Assembly: GCA_964506935.1 (NCBI GenBank)
Contig: CAZDOD010000138.1
Location: forward strand, 1-7,663
Direction of reading: 5' to 3'
DNA: 7,663 nt
Source of the DNA: CAZDOD01 sp964506935
Lineage (GTDB): Bacteria; Desulfobacterota; Zymogenia; Zymogenales; Zymogenaceae
The position numbers and the translations under genes were made by a program. Shown in pieces: positions 5,783 through 7,663 of this stretch. Every line of letters begins with the position of its first letter. Positions within the stretch are counted from its first letter, which is position 1. The notes beneath the pieces were generated by a model. The model saw nothing but the letters and a program-made list of their open reading frames with translations, was not told the origin of the DNA and made no database searches.

Positions 5783-7657
5783 ATGGCAAGGCTCTCTTTA
5801 AAAAAAAAGATCATCAAGTCCCAACGGGAACTCCTGTCCATTTTTGACAGCATTACAGACCCCATCTGCATTATCGATGAAACCTTCACAATCAAGAGGC
5901 TGAACCATAGGCTGGCGGAGCTTTTTGGGCTTGGTATCAAGGATACTATAGGGAGGAAGTGCCACAAGCTTATCCTTGACAGAGATAGACCGTGTAAGAC
6001 CTGTTATTTTAAGGGGGGTGATGGGAATGTGAGGAATATTGAATGTAGTTACATCAAGAGGCCAAAAGAAAGTGATGATCTCATTTACGAACTCACACTC
6101 TACCCGTATCACACAGGTGATGGGAAAAGCGCCATTTTTCATTTCAAAGATGTGACCGATAGGGTAAAGGTCGAGGGAAAGCTCAGCGACCTGAATGATC
6201 TGCTTGAAAAAAGTGTTGGTGAGAAGGACTCAGAATTAAGAAATACGCGGGCAAAGTTCGAAAAGATAATAAGACACTCCCCCTTGGGCATCGCCATATT
6301 GGATGAGAAGGAAACGTTGATCACGGCAAATCCAACCTTTGAGGGGATCATCGGTTTGGGGAAGGATGAGCTTTCGGGCAAGGGCTTTTTGGAAATTGTC
6401 GATAAAAAGGACGGCGATGAGTTTATCGCCTTTTTTAAAAGGCTCAGGACGGAGGGGGCTTACTCAATCGATATTGCGATCCAAAATAAAAATGGAATAG
6501 AAAAGCATCTTTTTGTAACGGGATTGATACTAGGCGGTGGGGACTGCGATTCCAGTGACATCGTGGTCATGATACAGGATATCACGGAACGAAAGAGGGC
6601 CCTTTTGGCGTTGAAAGAGAGTGAGGAGACGGCACGTGCCCTCTTGAACGCCACCACCGATTCGGCAGCCCTAATTAGTCCCGATGGTGTTGTCATCGCA
6701 ATAAATGAGACGGCGGCGAAGGTCCTAAAGAAGGGCGTGGATGAACTTATCGGCATGAGTCTATATAATGATTTCCGAGAGAACGATCTGGTCGAATCCT
6801 TAAAGGCCCGGGGTGATGAGGTAATTCGGGATGGGAGACCCATAAGATATGAAGATGAGCGAAAAGGTTCTTTCTTTGACAATTCGATTTATCCGGTGTT
6901 CAATGTAAACAAAAAAGTCGAGAGGTTTGCGGTTTTTTCCCATGATATCAGTAGGCAGAAGATGTTTATCCAGGAACTGATCTCAAGGGAGACGATGGCC
7001 GCTCTGGGCCGTATGTCGGCGAGCCTGTCTCATGAACTCAAAAAACCCATCCTCGGTATAAAAAATCATCTCGATCTCTTGCGGGGGAAACTGAAAGATG
7101 AGCCCGAAAAGATCGCTCCGCTCGATAGGTCTATCGAGGAATTGATAGGGGTCAGGGACCTGATCGAGAGGATGAGGAAATTCTATATCCCGAAAAAATC
7201 GAAGAAGACAACGGCAAACCTAAACGACCTTATTATCGACCTCTTGCCTCTGGTTGAGGCGAGGCTCAGGGAGAACAACATAGTCATCAAGACGTCATTG
7301 AGCGATAAGCTCCCGATGCTCTCTGTCTTTCCCACCAAGATAAGGCAGGCGATAGTTCATATAGTAAATAACGCAGAAGATGCCATGTCCAAGGGCGGTA
7401 TTATAAGGATATCGACTCAGAGGAGGGGAGATAAGGTAAAGATTATCGTCGAGGATCAGGGGAAGGGGATGGATAAAAAAGCACTCGCTGAGATCTCCGA
7501 TCCTAACTATATGGGAGAGAGAAACAGGGTCGCTCTTGGATTCTATATATGCAGGGATATCATGGCAAAGCACGGTGGATCAGTAGATATCAGGAGCACA
7601 AAGGGTGAGGGGACGAGGGTTGTTCTCAATTTACCATTTTCGCCGGATCAGGCATGA
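5783..7657 (+). CDS. Soluble PAS-PAS-PAS sensor histidine kinase
   Basis: 624 residues without signal peptide or membrane segments, so a cytoplasmic sensor. PAS1 is about 15-128 and contains Cys60-His61, Cys71 and Cys74. A coiled-coil-like linker (about 130-160) follows, then PAS2 (158-270, ending DITERKRA) and PAS3 (277-392, ending DISRQKM). The HisKA dimerisation domain (about 400-465) has the phospho-acceptor His417 in SLSHELKKPI. The HATPase domain (about 513-618) has the N box HIVNNAEDAM (Asn530) and G1 box VEDQGKGM (Asp558). The ATP-lid and G2 regions are diverged: ISDPNYMGE stands where IFDPFFTTK is usual, and RVALGFYI stands where GTGLGLYI is usual. Length across them is kept. Autophosphorylation at His417 and transfer to a response regulator is the expected role. 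ATG 5783 is the first start after an in-frame TAA and has no ribosome binding site. Its stop overlaps a possible next start. Confidence 0.93.
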   Translation: MARLSLKKKIIKSQRELLSIFDSITDPICIIDETFTIKRLNHRLAELFGLGIKDTIGRKCHKLILDRDRPCKTCYFKGGDGNVRNIECSYIKRPKESDDLIYELTLYPYHTGDGKSAIFHFKDVTDRVKVEGKLSDLNDLLEKSVGEKDSELRNTRAKFEKIIRHSPLGIAILDEKETLITANPTFEGIIGLGKDELSGKGFLEIVDKKDGDEFIAFFKRLRTEGAYSIDIAIQNKNGIEKHLFVTGLILGGGDCDSSDIVVMIQDITERKRALLALKESEETARALLNATTDSAALISPDGVVIAINETAAKVLKKGVDELIGMSLYNDFRENDLVESLKARGDEVIRDGRPIRYEDERKGSFFDNSIYPVFNVNKKVERFAVFSHDISRQKMFIQELISRETMAALGRMSASLSHELKKPILGIKNHLDLLRGKLKDEPEKIAPLDRSIEELIGVRDLIERMRKFYIPKKSKKTTANLNDLIIDLLPLVEARLRENNIVIKTSLSDKLPMLSVFPTKIRQAIVHIVNNAEDAMSKGGIIRISTQRRGDKVKIIVEDQGKGMDKKALAEISDPNYMGERNRVALGFYICRDIMAKHGGSVDIRSTKGEGTRVVLNLPFSPDQA

Positions 7658-7663
7658 TCTTTC
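7654..7663 (+). CDS. Possible start of the next gene (ATGA overlap, partial)
   Basis: The kinase stop TGA (7655-7657) lies inside ATGA (7654-7657), the classical coupled stop/start. Only three codons (MIF/S) are visible before the window ends, and the upstream ribosome binding site (GATCAGG) is weak. Sensor kinases are often followed by their response regulator. That identity is inferred from context, not seen. Confidence 0.3.

Noticed and set aside
6460..6882. 140-codon minus-strand open frame inside the kinase gene
   Set aside because: Antisense shadow of the PAS2-PAS3 coding region, with Ser/Arg-rich composition and no motif.

Overview
This is ordinary bacterial chromosomal DNA with no phage, transposon, tRNA, rRNA or CRISPR sequence. 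Coding regions are of medium GC, rich in AGG (Arg) and ATA (Ile) codons, and the gaps between them are strongly AT-rich. A family III CoA-transferase/racemase-like enzyme, a soluble multi-PAS histidine kinase and an exported VIT-VWA protein would suit a metabolically versatile, possibly anaerobic, Gram-negative bacterium of the deltaproteobacterial (Desulfobacterota-like) type. That placement is a guess from gene content and codon style; there is no marker gene here.

Layout: (1) 2-94, the last 30 codons of an unidentified gene, followed after 8 bases by (2) a CaiB/BaiF-superfamily enzyme at 103-1284 whose His/Asp/Glu residues match the alpha-methylacyl-CoA racemase pattern. A hairpin with a T-run closes this unit. 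(3) A lysine-rich 98-residue orphan protein on the minus strand (1446-1742) diverges from (4) an inositol-monophosphatase-family phosphatase (1882-2700), with recognisable back-to-back promoters between them. (5) A MarR-family regulator (2758-3195) follows the phosphatase. (6) A strong 14-bp-stem bidirectional terminator (3223-3266) separates it from (7) a convergent, exported 703-residue VIT-VWA protein on the minus strand (3285-5396). (8) A 386-base AT-rich gap (5397-5782) holds divergent promoters, repeated AAGATA elements and adjacent small hairpins. (9) A soluble triple-PAS sensor histidine kinase (5783-7657) ends in an ATGA overlap that probably starts the next gene.

The genes do not form one pathway. 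They fall into four transcription units: the acyl-CoA enzyme with its upstream neighbour; the small orphan gene; phosphatase plus MarR regulator; and two divergent units, one for the VWA protein and one for the kinase plus its probable downstream partner. I see no clearly novel multi-gene system. The best leads are a Cys/His cluster in the kinase's first PAS domain, a kinase ATP lid that lacks its usual glycine and FFTTK signatures, the orphan 98-residue protein, and the repeat-rich divergent control region between the VWA gene and the kinase.
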